Positions 12,815 to 24,351 of a stretch of 64,000 bases of DNA are shown here, piece by piece (position 1 is the stretch's first letter; each line of letters starts with the position of its first letter). The notes under the pieces are model-generated. The model worked only from the letters and a program-made list of their open reading frames with translations, searched no databases and was not told the origin of the DNA. The stretch covers positions 37,723,559 through 37,787,558 of the forward strand of contig CM035806.1 in the NCBI GenBank assembly GCA_020466095.1. Reading direction: 5' to 3'. Position numbers and translations under genes: made by a program. The DNA is from Chlorops oryzae. Lineage: Eukaryota > Arthropoda > Insecta > Diptera > Chloropidae.

Positions 12815-13494
12815 GTAGCAATTCTGTTTTGCGTGGGGGAAGAAAATTATTATTTTATTTTGCGTGGGGGCGAAAAATTATTTTTTTAATTTGCGTGGGG
12901 GGCAAAAATTATTTTTTCAATTTTAACGTCTATTTTAATTAAAACCACATTACATGCACGCTTTCAATGCATGTTTTTTCGATTGTCATTTATTTATTCT
13001 CCTTTTTTAATTTTTTTCATGGGCAAAAACAAAAATGCGTGGGAGGAAAATCCCCCTCTTGCCCCTACGGTTGCTACGACACTGAGTTTCGAACCCGTCT
13101 TTTCGTTTAAAATAATCAAATATGCGATCGTTTTCTGAACAGAAATTATACAGCGATTCGTTCAGCTTCGAAAACCTTACGAAACTTTGTTTATGCCACT
13201 CGTCCTTGGCATCAACTCCCACACAATATGCAATCGATTTCTAGCGTCTCTGATTTTAGAAAAATATTCAAAATGTACTTAAGTGAAAATATGTACTAGC
13301 TTTAATCTAAATTTAACTGTAATAGCTTAGTATGACATTTTATTTCGGTTTATTTTGTTTTACCTTTTATTTTACCTATTGCCTTGAAAATCATATATTC
13401 CTTAGTTGAAGTATATTAAGTGTTTACAATATGTACCTGAAAATCTTTGTAAATGACTAGTGATTTATATAGAATCTCCTTTGTGCACTAGGAT
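12815..13494. other. short G-rich repeat, otherwise nothing seen
   Basis: GCGTGGGGG(C/A)A followed by AATTATTTTTT is repeated three times at about 12830-12915 and resembles part of a decayed repeat element. Confidence 0.4.
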
Positions 13495-13593
13495 AATAAT
13501 AATAATAATAATAATAATATAATAATAATAATAATAATAAAATAATAATAATAATAATAATAATAATATAATAATAATAATAATAATAATAAC

Positions 13594-13644
<51 letters not shown>

Positions 13645-13652
13645 TAATAATA
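13495..13652. repeat. (AAT)n microsatellite
   Basis: An ATA/AAT trinucleotide array with single-base slips. The poly-Ile/Tyr/Leu frame over it is spurious. Confidence 0.95.
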
Positions 13653-14509
13653 AATGAGAAATTTTTCACTGAACTGTCAGAATTTACATCCTTTTTCCGA
13701 TGCTAGTCGTCATCAAAATAAATAGAGAAAACGACGAAAAACGACTCTCGCGGCGACTACGGTAATAGGTATTTAGCGACGACGGCGACTACTGTAATAC
13801 GATTCTGTCGCTTCGTCTATTTTTTGCGTCGGCGGTGACTACCGTAATAGGCCCGAATAAAGGCGAGATTCTACCCAGCGCCAAAGCTGGGCCAAGATCA
13901 ACATGATCGAGTCAAGATTTGTTAATCCAGGGCCTGTTTAGACCCAGCCGAGATTTATCTAAGTGTATTGTGGCAAAATCAGCTATGCCCACACGGAAAG
14001 AATTATTTTCTCAAAATCAGTAAAAACTAATAAAATCTTGGCTTGATTTGGCAGCAAGAAAGATTTTTACTGATTTGAAGAATATATTTTATTAAACATC
14101 AAAAAGTAAATATTTTATTGAATCAAGAAAATATTTTATTAAACATCAACAAGTAAATACTTATTTACAAAAACAATTGCATGTATTAACCCTGCAGTAA
14201 TTCCAACTACTCTCCAACTACTCCCCAACTAGTCACAAAAATACCAGGACTACTCCCTCTTAATTTGCCAACCAATGCTTTGAACTGTCTTTTTTAACGT
14301 TGAGCTGTCATTGGAAAATAACTAGTCACAGTTTTTGCTCATATGAACTAGACCTGGATTATATACAGTTGAGTAAATTTTTGGTCAATTTGTTTTTTTG
14401 CACATTTTATGAAAAAAAAAATTATTTTCTCCTCTTTGTTTTGTATTTTTTTTTCTCTTTTGCTTTTTTAAATCTTTTCTTTTTCCCTACTTTTTTAATT
14501 TTCTCGCCT

Positions 14510-14575
14510 TGACCGAGCCTCGAACCGCTGATCTCTGGGTTGGTAAGTCAGCGTCCTAACCATTGCGCTAAACAA
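14510..14575 (-). other. tRNA-like module (pol III promoter-like)
   Basis: On the - strand an A-box-like TAGCGCAATGGTTAGG is followed about 30 bases later by the B-box-like GGTTCGAGGCTCGG. The intervening arm does not give a clean anticodon stem, so this is a degenerate tRNA or the head of a tRNA-derived element. Confidence 0.55.
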
Positions 14576-14842
14576 GCAAATTTCATGAATTGATCAAAAC
14601 GCTCATTTGAGTTTTTGGTTGCTGAAGTTTTTGTGGAACGCACGAGTAGAATTTTTACTAAGTACAAAAAATTTTTTAATTGAAAAATAAATACATATAA
14701 AAAAAAAAAAATTTAAATTAGAAAAAAAAATACTTAAAAATTTAGCGAAACATTTTTTTATTTCAAAATTAACTGTTAAATAAAATAAATTAAAATATAA
14801 ACATAAAAAAAACTTGGTAATAAAAAAAAAATTAATTTCACC

Positions 14843-14908
14843 CGAGCCAGGGATCGAACCCCAACCCATGAGGTCGCTGAGCGATAGTCTTAACCGTCCA
14901 GCTAACTA
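14843..14908 (-). other. second tRNA-like module
   Basis: On the - strand TAGCTGGACGGTTAAGA (A-box-like) is followed by GGGGTTCGATCCCTGG (B box and T arm). The T-arm pairing CAGGG/CCCTG is partly preserved. It lies inside the inverted-repeat element 13992-15709. Confidence 0.55.
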
Positions 14909-16004
14909 CCTTTCGGTAGCGCAACGATCAGAATGCGAACTTAAAGCAGACAATAACAATTTCTTTTCTACTTCGCAATCGAAGCACAAAGCGAAAGGAA
15001 ATCCTGAAACTCACCCCCCGTAGATCTCCGTAGATACATAAAATACTGTACATTTTGACTAGTCATATTTCGAGTAACCTCAGAGCACTCCTGTTTGGCA
15101 AATTGACCTCTTCATTACAGCAGGGAAGTTTTATTGTATGCATATGCATACAGAGAGTTGTTTTTGCAATTTAACTGTGAAAGTATTCGAGCTAAACTTC
15201 TCTTTTCTTTGATAGCGAATCAACAGATCCCTATTTTTGTTGCATTTTTTGGTCCCATTTCGGTGGCTCTTTTCTGCGACGAAAGTTTATTTCTAGAAGA
15301 ACAATAATTAATTCATTAATGTGAAATCTATGTTTCAAGCTATGCTTGAGAAAGGCATCCATAAGCGACTATTTGCTGACGTACGTTTCGACCTGCCGTC
15401 TGGGGTCCCATTAGAGCAATTTTTACGGATTGGCTGACTACTGAGTCAAATTTCGGTTTGCGTATTTAAACTACCTATGACTGCAATTCAAACCCTTGAA
15501 TTGTAGCATCAGAAATGACTTCTAATGGGAGATGTAACTATGTGTTTTTAGTCAATAAAATTTTTTACTGATATCAGTAAAATCTATTTACTGATTTTTA
15601 GCAAAAGTTGTACTTTGGGTACATCTTTGGTATTGAATTAATAAAATGTTTACTTTTTGACAGTTAATAAAATATTTTATTGATTCAATACAAGACAATT
15701 CTTTCCGTGCAAGCTAATCACTAAACTTCTTTAGGCATTTTCCCACCCGGATAAGAGAAGAGCTTTCTTAAGATTTTTATTTAAATAGAAAATCCGTCGA
15801 TATTTTCAATTATATTTCGTTATTAAATCGAATCTAAAAAACAAAAAAAAAAAAGAAACAAATTCCCATTAAAAATATTCAAATAACATAACAACAGTAC
15901 CGCTACATTCGCATAATCCATAGAAGGAATTAATCTACTCAAAATTTCAACGGGTCTCGCGAATCCGTTCATTTATTCAGTTATGTTCAAATAACGCGTT
16001 TTGC

Positions 16005-16415
16005 TTGAAAATCCCTCACTTTATTGGAGCTCAGTTGGCGCAAGTTATTCCAATGAACATTAAAAACTTTATTTCGTATCTGGCCGCAGCTAGTCGTCCC
16101 GGCACCCGCTTCGCTATGGTCCATTATATTGAAATGAGCAAGGAAGAATGGTGTTGTGCTATTGACATATTAGGCTATTTGCGGCTAAAGACAGGTTAAG
16201 ACAGCAAAACACAAGAAGCTCTCGAAGATTGGAGACGCCGCTGGCAGCAGCGTATTGTAAAAGTCATTACCCATGCGAAGAAGCAATCGGCGACAGCTAA
16301 ATCAACTGGTTTGCAATTAGCAAAAAGCCTTGCGTCCGGAATTCCGGATAATCAAATTCGCTTTTTCCATTCGAACAAGGAACATCTGCATCAAGAAAAA
16401 GAGGAAAATCGATAA
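16005..16415 (+). pseudogene. coding-like relic, possible Myb/SANT-type tail, one in-frame stop
   Basis: A frame open for about 64 codons meets TAA at 16197-16199 and continues in the same frame for 71 more codons to TAA at 16413. The second part reads ALEDWRRRWQQRIVKVITHA and then a lysine- and alanine-rich stretch. This loosely resembles the end of Myb/SANT-like (zeste-type) DNA-binding domains with WxxxWxxxxxKVKxKA. No start context or splice sites are convincing. I do not recognise the gene, and the similarity is weak. Confidence 0.3.
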
Positions 16416-17038
16416 CAAAAAAAAAAAAAATAAATAAAATAAAAATAAAAAAATAAAAGTTAATTAAATCTACATTGATGGTATAAAATTTTTTGTTGCA
16501 CTCGTATCCATCGAATAGCGTAATCCCAAAGCGTGTTTCAATCTTAGGTACAATTCCCCTCAAACGGTCTTTCGTTACTTCGGTCGAACCTTGACTCTAA
16601 ATAAAATATTTTCTTTCATGAAATGTAATTAGAAAAGGCCACGGCCCATAATTTTGAAGCCGGGAAATACGAGTCAAGCTGTTGGGGAATAACCTGGTTT
16701 GGCCTGGTCAAACAAATAAGTATATATGTACATACAAGCATGCTCTAGAAACCGAATCCGAATTAGAAACAATTGAAATGAATGTGATTTCTAGGGCAAC
16801 AGAAAATATTTATATATTTATATCAGGGACCCAAAATAATAATTATTTTTGAATTTTGAATTTTAAAAATCGATATAAAATAATTTATATTTTAAAAATT
16901 AGTATTTAAGTGTTATTCTTAGAGTTTTATTTTTTGATCAAAAAACAAAAATTAATTCTCAAGTTTTATTTTTTGATCAGGAAATAACAATTATTTTTCG
17001 AGTTTTATTTTTTACTCAGAAGATAAAACTTATTCTAA

Positions 17039-17174
17039 GGGCCGTTTTCTCATCTATTTTTATCTGTAAGTTTAATTATCCTGAAGATAATTTCATAGAA
17101 ATTTGATTAATAAGTCAAAGAAATTGAAATTTAACTGGCAGATAGAGCTTAAAAGTAGGATGAGAAAACGGCCC
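17039..17174. mobile_element. PIF/Harbinger-like MITE nested in the foldback
   Basis: The ends GGGCCGTTTTCTCATC and GATGAGAAAACGGCCC are flanked by TAA on both sides (17036-17038 and 17175-17177). A 3-bp TAA duplication with GGGCC-type ends fits Tourist/Harbinger MITEs. It is 136 bp with no coding capacity. Confidence 0.8.
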
Positions 17175-17274
17175 TAAGAGTTTTAGTTTTAACTCAGTAA
17201 ATAAAAATTGCTTTTAGAGTTTTATTTTTTGCTCGGATGATAAAAATTATTTTTGGAGTTTTATTTTTTACTCA

Positions 17275-17910
17275 CACTGAGCGAACTTAACCATGATTTT
17301 TTTTAAAAGGGCGCATTGTTATTCACAGTCCTTTTGATTTTGGAGCAGAACAAAAATTTCAAAAGAAAAATGGTTGAGTCAACAACATTTTTGGTTGAAT
17401 TGAAAGGAAATATGTTTAATTACATTTCTTTTCGTTCGGTATAATTCTCATTTGTTTTATTAAATAAGACATATAAGATATGTATTCATCTTAGAACTTT
17501 TTAAGCATTGCGAAAGCAGTCACCAAAACGGAGTGACAAAATCGGATGAAGTCCATCCGATGGCTATTTTTTGGGTGCTGTTCAGCAGAGTGCTCTATGG
17601 CCATTTGCTTTGAACGTTAATTAAATTTTTTTTGAAATTTCTTCTTGTATAGGTATTTTTTTTTGAATATTTTTAAAAAATATCTTGTCATTTCAACTAT
17701 GTCCGTGGTTGGTTCAACAATTTAAATTTAAATCCATTTTTGAAAATTATCATTTCAATTCAACCTGAAATATGGTTGATTCAAAAGGAAAATTTTTTAT
17801 TTTTTCAACAAGAAAAATTGTTAAAAAAATAAAAATATTCCTTGTTGAAGCCGTTTTGTATGTTTTTCCTTTTGATTTAACCAGTTTTCTGGTTGATTTT
17901 TTTCTCTGTG
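17275..17910. mobile_element. CACTGAG-ended element nested in the foldback
   Basis: Begins CACTGAGCGAAC and ends GATTTTTTTCTCTGTG. The right 400 bp (17505-17910) recur in inverse orientation at 25808-26215. Removing it restores the foldback unit TTTTTACTCAGAAAATAA. The family is uncertain. Confidence 0.65.
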
Positions 17911-18496
17911 CAGAAAATAAAAATTATTTTTCAAGTTTTTTGTTTTAATCACAATATTATGCAAACACAAGTATTATGCAAATATTTTTTGGATTTGAAT
18001 TGTGGTTGCCGATTTCGCATCTGGCCTTTTTCATTTCCTCGTGTTCATCATCATCCGACTCTTCATCACTTTATCCTATTTCATGCGTTATCTTGAAGAA
18101 AGTGGTAATATACTTATGCAAGAGTTTTATTTTTCTGAGTAAAAAAAAAAAACTCAAAAACCAATTTTTATTTTTTGAGTAATAAATAAAAGTCTAAGAT
18201 AAATTTTTATCTTCAGAGCAAAAAATAAAATTCGAAAAATAATTTTTATTTACTGAGTAAAAATTAAAAATCTAAAAATAAGTTTTTTCTTCTGAGTAAA
18301 AAATAAAACTCGAAAATTAATTTTTATTTCTTGATCGAAAAATAAAACTCTAAGAATAAGTTTTATCTTCTGAGTAAAAAATAAAACTCAAAAAATAATT
18401 GTTATTTTCTGATTAAAATAATAAAACTCTTAAAATAATACTTAAATTGTAATTTTTAAAATATAATTTATAACAGTTATGGTCCCTGATTTATAT

Positions 18497-19033
18497 TCAA
18501 AAAAAAATATTTTTTACTTTTCTCATATAAGTATTTCAAATATTTTCTAAAAAAATCAATCATGTCGTCATAGAATTTTTCATTTGAAATTTAAAATATT
18601 TTTGGCTTCTCCAAACTAGCCACAATTTTTTTGATGCCGAAAGCGAAGGAATCGCGTATGAAAAGCTAGCAGTGAAAATGAGCAGAATCAAACTTTTTTC
18701 ATCATATCTTTTGGAGCTATTTGAGAGTAAATTTTGAGTGACGAAAAAAATTTTTGAGTATGTATATTTTTTTTCAAAACCGTGTTACTGCCAGCTTTCA
18801 TGAAACCAAGCAGTAACACACGCAAAAATCAACAGGATTCAAATTCCCTTATAGAATTAATTAAAGCTAATTAAGAGTTAATTTTGAGTGAAGAGAAAAA
18901 TGTTAAAATAACCCTTTCCCCTCTAATAGCGTTGATTTTTTGCATTATGCAAAATAACCCCAAATCAAAAAGGAAAAAAGGACGCAAATTTGCGGTAATT
19001 GTGGATTATGAAAAATCACCCCAAACTAAAATG
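18497..19033. other. no gene supported
   Basis: AT-rich. The phrase TTGAGTAAATTTTGAGTGA recurs loosely. No exon is seen. Confidence 0.35.
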
Positions 19034-19700
19034 AAACAAGTAAGAAAGCTAAAAGTGGTCAAGCCCGACTTTGAAATACCCAGCGTTCCCACATTATTGG
19101 CGCTCTATGTTACGAAAACTCTCCATTTGTGAGCGTGGCAGTGGGCGGGCCTTATACATTTTTTTCCTACACCTTTCATTCGCATTGGTCAACTAACGTT
19201 GCGAATTTGAAGCTTCTACGCCTTTTACTTCACAAGTTACGATAAATCCTTATGTGGGGGCGTGGCTCGAGGGGGGCGACGTCCATTTTTTTCCAGGATA
19301 TGTCATTTTGCGTAGTTTACCAGTACACCAAATATCAATGGAATGTGTTGAGTGGTTCGCAAGTTACAAGCATTTTACTGAAAACACATTATATTCATTT
19401 GTGGGCGTGGCAGTGGGCGGATGTCTCCCATTTTTACTTAGGATCATACTCGGATCCCGATATACCTGTGTGCCAAATTTCGACTGATTGGTCTAGCCGT
19501 TTCGGAGGAGATCCGACCACGGACGAACGGACAGACGGACGGACGGACAGACGGTCGGACGGACAGACGGACATGTCTAAATCGATTCAGTTTTTGACCC
19601 TGATAATTTCTATATATATTATGTCTATATCTCCGGAGCTTAATTCTTCCTGTTACAAGATTCGCACAAAACTAATATACCCCGCTTACGCTGGGTATAA
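19034..19700 (-). mobile_element. mini-me-like element, family 2
   Basis: Read on the - strand it begins TATACCCAGCGTAAGCGGGG, carries a (GTCY)n tract (seen as GACGGACA on +) at about 19528-19572 and ends CTTTAGCTTTCTTACTTGT. Other copies lie at 43076-43345 and 56732-57416. The body contains GTGGGCGTGGCAGTGGGCGG, a phrase shared with the palindrome at 21727-22462. Confidence 0.7.
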
Positions 19701-19884
19701 AAAGGCCCCAATAAAAAATGAAAAATCGCCCTAAAATTCGTTATGTTGTTTTCAATATAAAATTTTGGGGCCTTTTTTCATTTTCAGTTTGGGGCCATTT
19801 TGCATTGGGGCCATTTTTCATGGAGCCCTGATTTTCTACAGAATTTTAAATGGACAGAGGTATAAAAAAAACTAGTACTGGTGG
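19701..19884. repeat. dispersed repeat ending ACTAGTACTGGTGG
   Basis: The stretch around 19827-19884 closely matches 47456-47515 inside the insertion in nompA intron 5 (shared GGTATA...AACTAGTACTGGTGG). It marks a second, partial copy of that element. Confidence 0.6.
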
Positions 19885-19966
19885 CCTAAAATCAGTAAGC
19901 AAAATTCATGTTAGCCTAAAATCAGTAAGCAAAATTCATGTTAACCTAAAATCAGTAAGCAAAATT
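19885..19966. repeat. 30-bp tandem repeat, 2.7 copies
   Basis: The unit starts CCTAAAATCAGTAAGCAAAA, with one base difference between copies. Confidence 0.9.
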
Positions 19967-20126
19967 TGCAAAACAAACGACATTTTGTTTAACTTTTGTT
20001 TTTTATTTGCATAGTAATATGTTCGACGAAACTCGATCGAAAGGGAACGTTAAACATTAGAAAAATATTGGACTACCAATAAAACCGTCATATTTGAAGT
20101 TGGTTTATTCTTTTGAAAAGTAGTAC

Positions 20127-20470
20127 ATTATATAAACACTTAAAAACTAGAAGTGGGTGCGTGACGTGGATTTTAACGTGGCACGGCGTGAAGAAGATGT
20201 CCTCCAATATGTTTAACATGAAACTATCAAGGAAAGCAACCAAAAGTACTAACCGAAAAGATGTCACAACGGCGTGAACATGATTTAATGATATAAAACT
20301 TATGAAAATGGTCGCAGTATAACACTTGCGATTTTTACAGCGACAAACCAAAGGATCACGCCCGCACGGAGTACTCACGAAAATTAATTTTTTTAAATCT
20401 CGTTCACGCCGTGGCACAATAAAATCCACGTAACGCATCCAGATCTAGTTTTTATGTGCTTATATAATAT
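20127..20470. mobile_element. MITE with long terminal inverted repeats
   Basis: The left arm (ATTATATAAACACTTAAAAA, then GACGTGGATTTTA and GGCACGGCGTGAA) is matched in inverse orientation by the right arm ending near 20470. The arms are about 65 bp and diverged. The right end supplies the TAA that stops the zinc-finger reading frame. No clear target duplication was found. Confidence 0.65.
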
Positions 20471-20967
20471 AATTACCATAATCCAATATAATTGAATTGT
20501 AATTTTCTATATAGGACTGCGATATTTCTTGAAGATTGAACGATTCAAATTTTGAAAATGTAAAAAAGTTGTTAAAAAAATTTAAATAACATTGCAAAGA
20601 ATGTATAATAAATGCACCAATGTCACTATTTCCTGGAGATATATTCGTGATGAAAGTTTCAATTTTTTCTTGAAATGATTTAAAATCTTTTTTATATATG
20701 ATCATTGTTCGGAATACTTTTAGAGGCGGTAATGATTGTAGAATGGAATGCTTTTTCATATGGTTAAAATCGTATGCTATTGGAATTGATAATGACTCAT
20801 TTCTGATACAAAAATTACTTGTGCAACTATTCAATATGCGCTTGTTTTTTTTGGGAATAATCTAATATTAAAATTGGTACGGAAAAATTCAAAGATTCCG
20901 CAACCGCAACAGCGTTTTGTACAAATGTAGTCAGGCACGGCAGAACAGATTTTTCCCGAGTGGGTAG

Positions 20968-21325
20968 TAGAGGTGGGAAAAAATCGATGTTAACATCGAT
21001 ACATCGATAGTATCGATGTTTTTAAGTTAAAATAAATAATAATGAAAAGAAAGTTAAAAATGCAAAATAGATTAAGCTTGATTTAATTCTAACAACCTTA
21101 GTTGATGGAAAAAAATTGTTAGTTATCAGAAACCATCAATAGTGCACGATTGTGGGATACATCGACGATGTTTTTAAATGTTTTACCCTATTGATGGTGT
21201 TCTACGACAATCTATTGTTTTTCATCAACTACTAAGCTTGTTAGAATTTAATTTAATGGAATTTATTTTTACCATTTATTTATTAATTTTACCATTATGT
21301 TAACATTGATTGTTTTCCACCTCTA
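20968..21325. mobile_element. nested hAT MITE
   Basis: The ends TAGAGGTGGGAAAA and TTTTCCACCTCTA are flanked by GTGGGTAG (20960-20967 and 21326-21333). It is 358 bp. Near the left end ATCGAT words form small palindromes. It inserted into the left terminal region of the element 20932-22851. Confidence 0.9.
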
Positions 21326-21726
21326 GTGGGTAGTAGTTCGAAGGGGGAAGGGTGGTGTATTGCTGCGTTGGAGTAGTATACAAAGCTCCCACGAAATCAA
21401 CATTCCCATCATTTCGTTACAAAATCAAGTAAAATAAAATATACAAAAAATATTATTTCATATTATACATTTAATAACAAAAATTAACGCACTTCATGTA
21501 AAAAAAAATTAAAAACTTAAAGACAATTCCGCATTTTTTCGGCCTCTTGTTAAATTTTAAAAGCCAAATATATATCTCATCGAGCTTAAGATTATGGGGT
21601 TGCATTTCATAGTGGACCACTAGTAAAATTAAAAATCTTATTTTTGAAAAAACAAATGATACGCCCTTTCTATACGAAGCTAACGATATGTACATATGTA
21701 CCTACATCTATATGTACACACATACA

Positions 21727-22462
21727 ACATTCCAAGTCCGAAGTTTTGTGGTTCAGAAGTTATAAGTATTTTTCCATTTGTGGAGGTAGGAGTGGGCGGA
21801 TCACGCCCATATTTTGCAGTAATATCCCAATGAGTGAAAGGTATGTACGTTCCAAGTCCGAAGTGAATATGTTCAGTAGTTCAGGAGTTATTAGCATATT
21901 TTATTTGTGGGGGAAGCAGTGGGCGGATCACGCCCATATTTTTCAATAACATCCCAATGGGTCCAAGGTATATATGATCCAAGTTTGAAGTGAATGTGTT
22001 CAGTGGTTCAGAAGTTACGAGCATTTTTATATATGTATGTAAACAAATGCTACCGCAAAGCATTTAGAAAGAAAAGCTGATGCAATATTGTACATGCGTA
22101 CATACATAGAATACATTCCGCATTCTTGGAAAGGCGCGCCGTCGCATATAGAAAAATGCTCATAACTTCTGAACCACTTAACATATTCACTTCAAACTTG
22201 GATCATATATACCTTGGACCCATTGGGATGTTATTGAAAAATATGGGCGTGATCCGCCCACTGCTTCCCCCACAAATGAAATATGCTAATAACTCCTGAA
22301 CTACTGAACATATTCACTTCGGACTTGGAACGTACATACCTTTCACTCATTGGGATATTACTGCAAAATATGGGCGTGATCCGCCCACTCCTACCTCCAA
22401 AAATGAAAAAAATACTTATAACTTTTGAACCGCCAAACGTATTAACTTCCGACTTGGAATGT
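21727..22462. repeat. long palindrome built of tandem units
   Basis: The left arm, about 21727-22032, is matched by the right arm, about 22147-22462, in inverse orientation, with a 115-bp spacer. Each arm holds about two and a half copies of a 120-bp unit starting TCCAAGT(C/T)(C/T)GAAG and containing AGTGGGCGGATCACGCCCAT. The unit resembles the body of mini-me family 2. The transcript would fold into a very long hairpin. Confidence 0.85.
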
Positions 22463-24351
22463 ACAACATATCATACATGCAGTAAATGCCTCCGAAATAA
22501 TAGAATAACATTTTATTTAAAAAGAAAATTATTAGGGTAAAATTTTTACGTATTAAATTTTCGCGGCCAAGTATTTTCCAAATACTTCCGTTTGGTAGTT
22601 TTGGCTTATGTCGTTTAATGCTTTTCATTCTTTATTAACGCAAAGATACAGGCTCTACGGAAACATTGCATATTAACTCAAAATGAAAAAATTGGAAAAA
22701 AATTTTTTGTCAAAACTGGCATTCCAAAAATTTCGTGAAATTTTTACTGAGTAAAATAGCCACTTGGAAAATTTCGAGTGGGTAAAATACCCACTCGGAA
22801 AATCTCGAGTGGGTACAACTACCCCATGTAAACGCCGTTCTGCCGTGCCTGAATGTAGTTAAGTGTTCCTTATTCCCAGTTACGTGTATATCGAAATCTA
22901 ATAGAAAATGTTCCGCATTTAAGATATTTTTAATAATAATGAAGGTGTAAACTAGAGTTGATTTGAACTGGTCTAGGATCATTACATAATTATTATACAT
23001 TCTTCTGAATTTTAAACGATCATTATTTAAATATAAGATAAGATCGATTTTGGATTGTTTGATTATTTCAGAAAAAATTTCAGTTTTAAATAATTCAGGA
23101 ATGGTCATTTCTTTTAACAAATTGAATTCGTGCTGCTTTTTTACTGATATTTTTTTTGGTTCAACTTGGAATTTTTTCGCTAATAACTTTGTGTTCCATC
23201 TCATTATTTCCAATTCTTCATAACGTAATATGCCGGACTGACATGACATATTCTTAAAAACTGAAAGCATTTCGTATGAAATATCAATTTCATAATCATT
23301 TTGCGATTCAATGTCAATTGTTCGTAATTTTTTCTTATTTAAATTCGTTTCATGCTTAACTGAACGCAAATGTTCATCTAAGTTTCTTACGCATTGAAAT
23401 GTTTTTTCACATATTTCGCAGAATAAATTTGGTTTTTCTATCCTCTCAAACGTTCCCTCTTTTATTTGACAATTTTTTTGGTGTTTTCGAGATTTTGAAT
23501 GTTTTTCAAAACTGCTTTGACTCTTAAAATGCTCGCGACATATGTTACAATATTTATTTTTTGGTGCGTTTTCACGTCTCACATTAGCTTTGTGACGTTT
23601 CGAACTGAAATGTTTTTTGTTTTTATAAGACAATTTGCATGTTTCACAAAAATATAGATTGTCAATTAAAATTCCCTCATTTTTTTTGTACATTTTCATG
23701 TATATTAGATATTAATTGTTTTGATAAATTAGCTTTGCTTTCCAGATTTATGTCGCACAACTCATGAGGGTGTTTTTCAATTGTTTGTGATTCTTCTCTA
23801 ATTTGCTTATTTTCATCAATATTTCTTTTATGTTTTTCAGTTCTTAAATGCTTTTTAAGGTTGTTTGGACATGCATACCTTTCTTCACATATGTAGCAAT
23901 ACATATCGTCACATACTTTCATATAATTTATCTTACTTTTTGTTAAATATTCTGGACCTTGCTGCTTTATGTTGTGAGTGCTTGAGCTTGCAGGATCTTC
24001 AAGCAGTAGTGCAATAGCGCCGTCTTCGAAATTAGTGCAATCTTCTGCCACATCTTGCTGATTGATGTTATGGGGGCTTGAGCTGGCAAAACCTTCTACG
24101 CTTGGAGATTTTGCGTCATCTTCAGCTTGGACATTCCCAACATTTCTCATATGCTTTATTGTTTTGAAGTGTTGCTTTAAATTTGTTTGGTACTTAAATA
24201 CCTTTTTGCATGGTATGCAACTCATCAAAGAAGGATCTGAAAATGTGCATACACATTTCAAATAGTTTATAACAACAACTTAAAATGTTTTAAAATTTTT
24301 TTGTTTGTGGTAATAGCGAACCATTTTTTCCCCTTAATTAAAGGTCTTAAC

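Larger units (their letters stand above)
13992..15709. mobile_element. large terminal-inverted-repeat element carrying tRNA-like modules (element 1)
   Basis: CACGGAAAGAATT at 13992 is matched by AATTCTTTCCGTG ending at 15709. Both flanking arms (about 170 bp) are rich in palindromic AATAAAATATTTTATT and AGTAAAAATC/TACTGAT words. Two tRNA-like sequences lie in the interior on the - strand. No transposase is seen and no target duplication was identified. Its architecture resembles the element at 31470-32735. Confidence 0.6.
16824..18488. mobile_element. foldback-type hAT-like element
   Basis: The ends are CAGGGACC and GGTCCCTG, flanked by the 8-bp duplication ATTTATAT (16816-16823 and 18489-18496). 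The arms are long imperfect inverted repeats built of tandem units of about 40 bp containing GAGTTTTATTTTTTACTCAG and its complement. Two further elements have inserted inside (17039-17174 and 17275-17910). The stretch 17950-18110 is unique and has no recognisable protein. Long inverted repeats made of tandem units define foldback elements; the 8-bp duplication points to hAT mobilisation. Confidence 0.85.
20932..22851. mobile_element. hAT-like insertion with 8-bp duplication inside the zinc-finger gene
   Basis: The termini CAGGCACGGCAGAAC and GTTCTGCCGTGCCTG are flanked by AATGTAGT at 20924-20931 and 22852-22859. Subterminal CGAGTGGGTA motifs repeat near both ends (once on the left, several times on the right), as expected for transposase-binding sites. 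No transposase frame is present. It contains a nested element and a long palindrome. Confidence 0.93.

Noticed and set aside
13457..13669. Poly-Ile/Tyr/Leu frame
   Set aside because: A translation of the (AAT)n microsatellite, not a protein.
19500..19575. CRISPR-like regular repeats
   Set aside because: The spacing is tetranucleotide (GACG/GACA) without unique spacers; it is the (GTCY)n part of a mini-me-like element.
20088..20438. 116-codon frame on the - strand
   Set aside because: It lies entirely within the MITE at 20127-20470 plus its flank and reads through the inverted arms.
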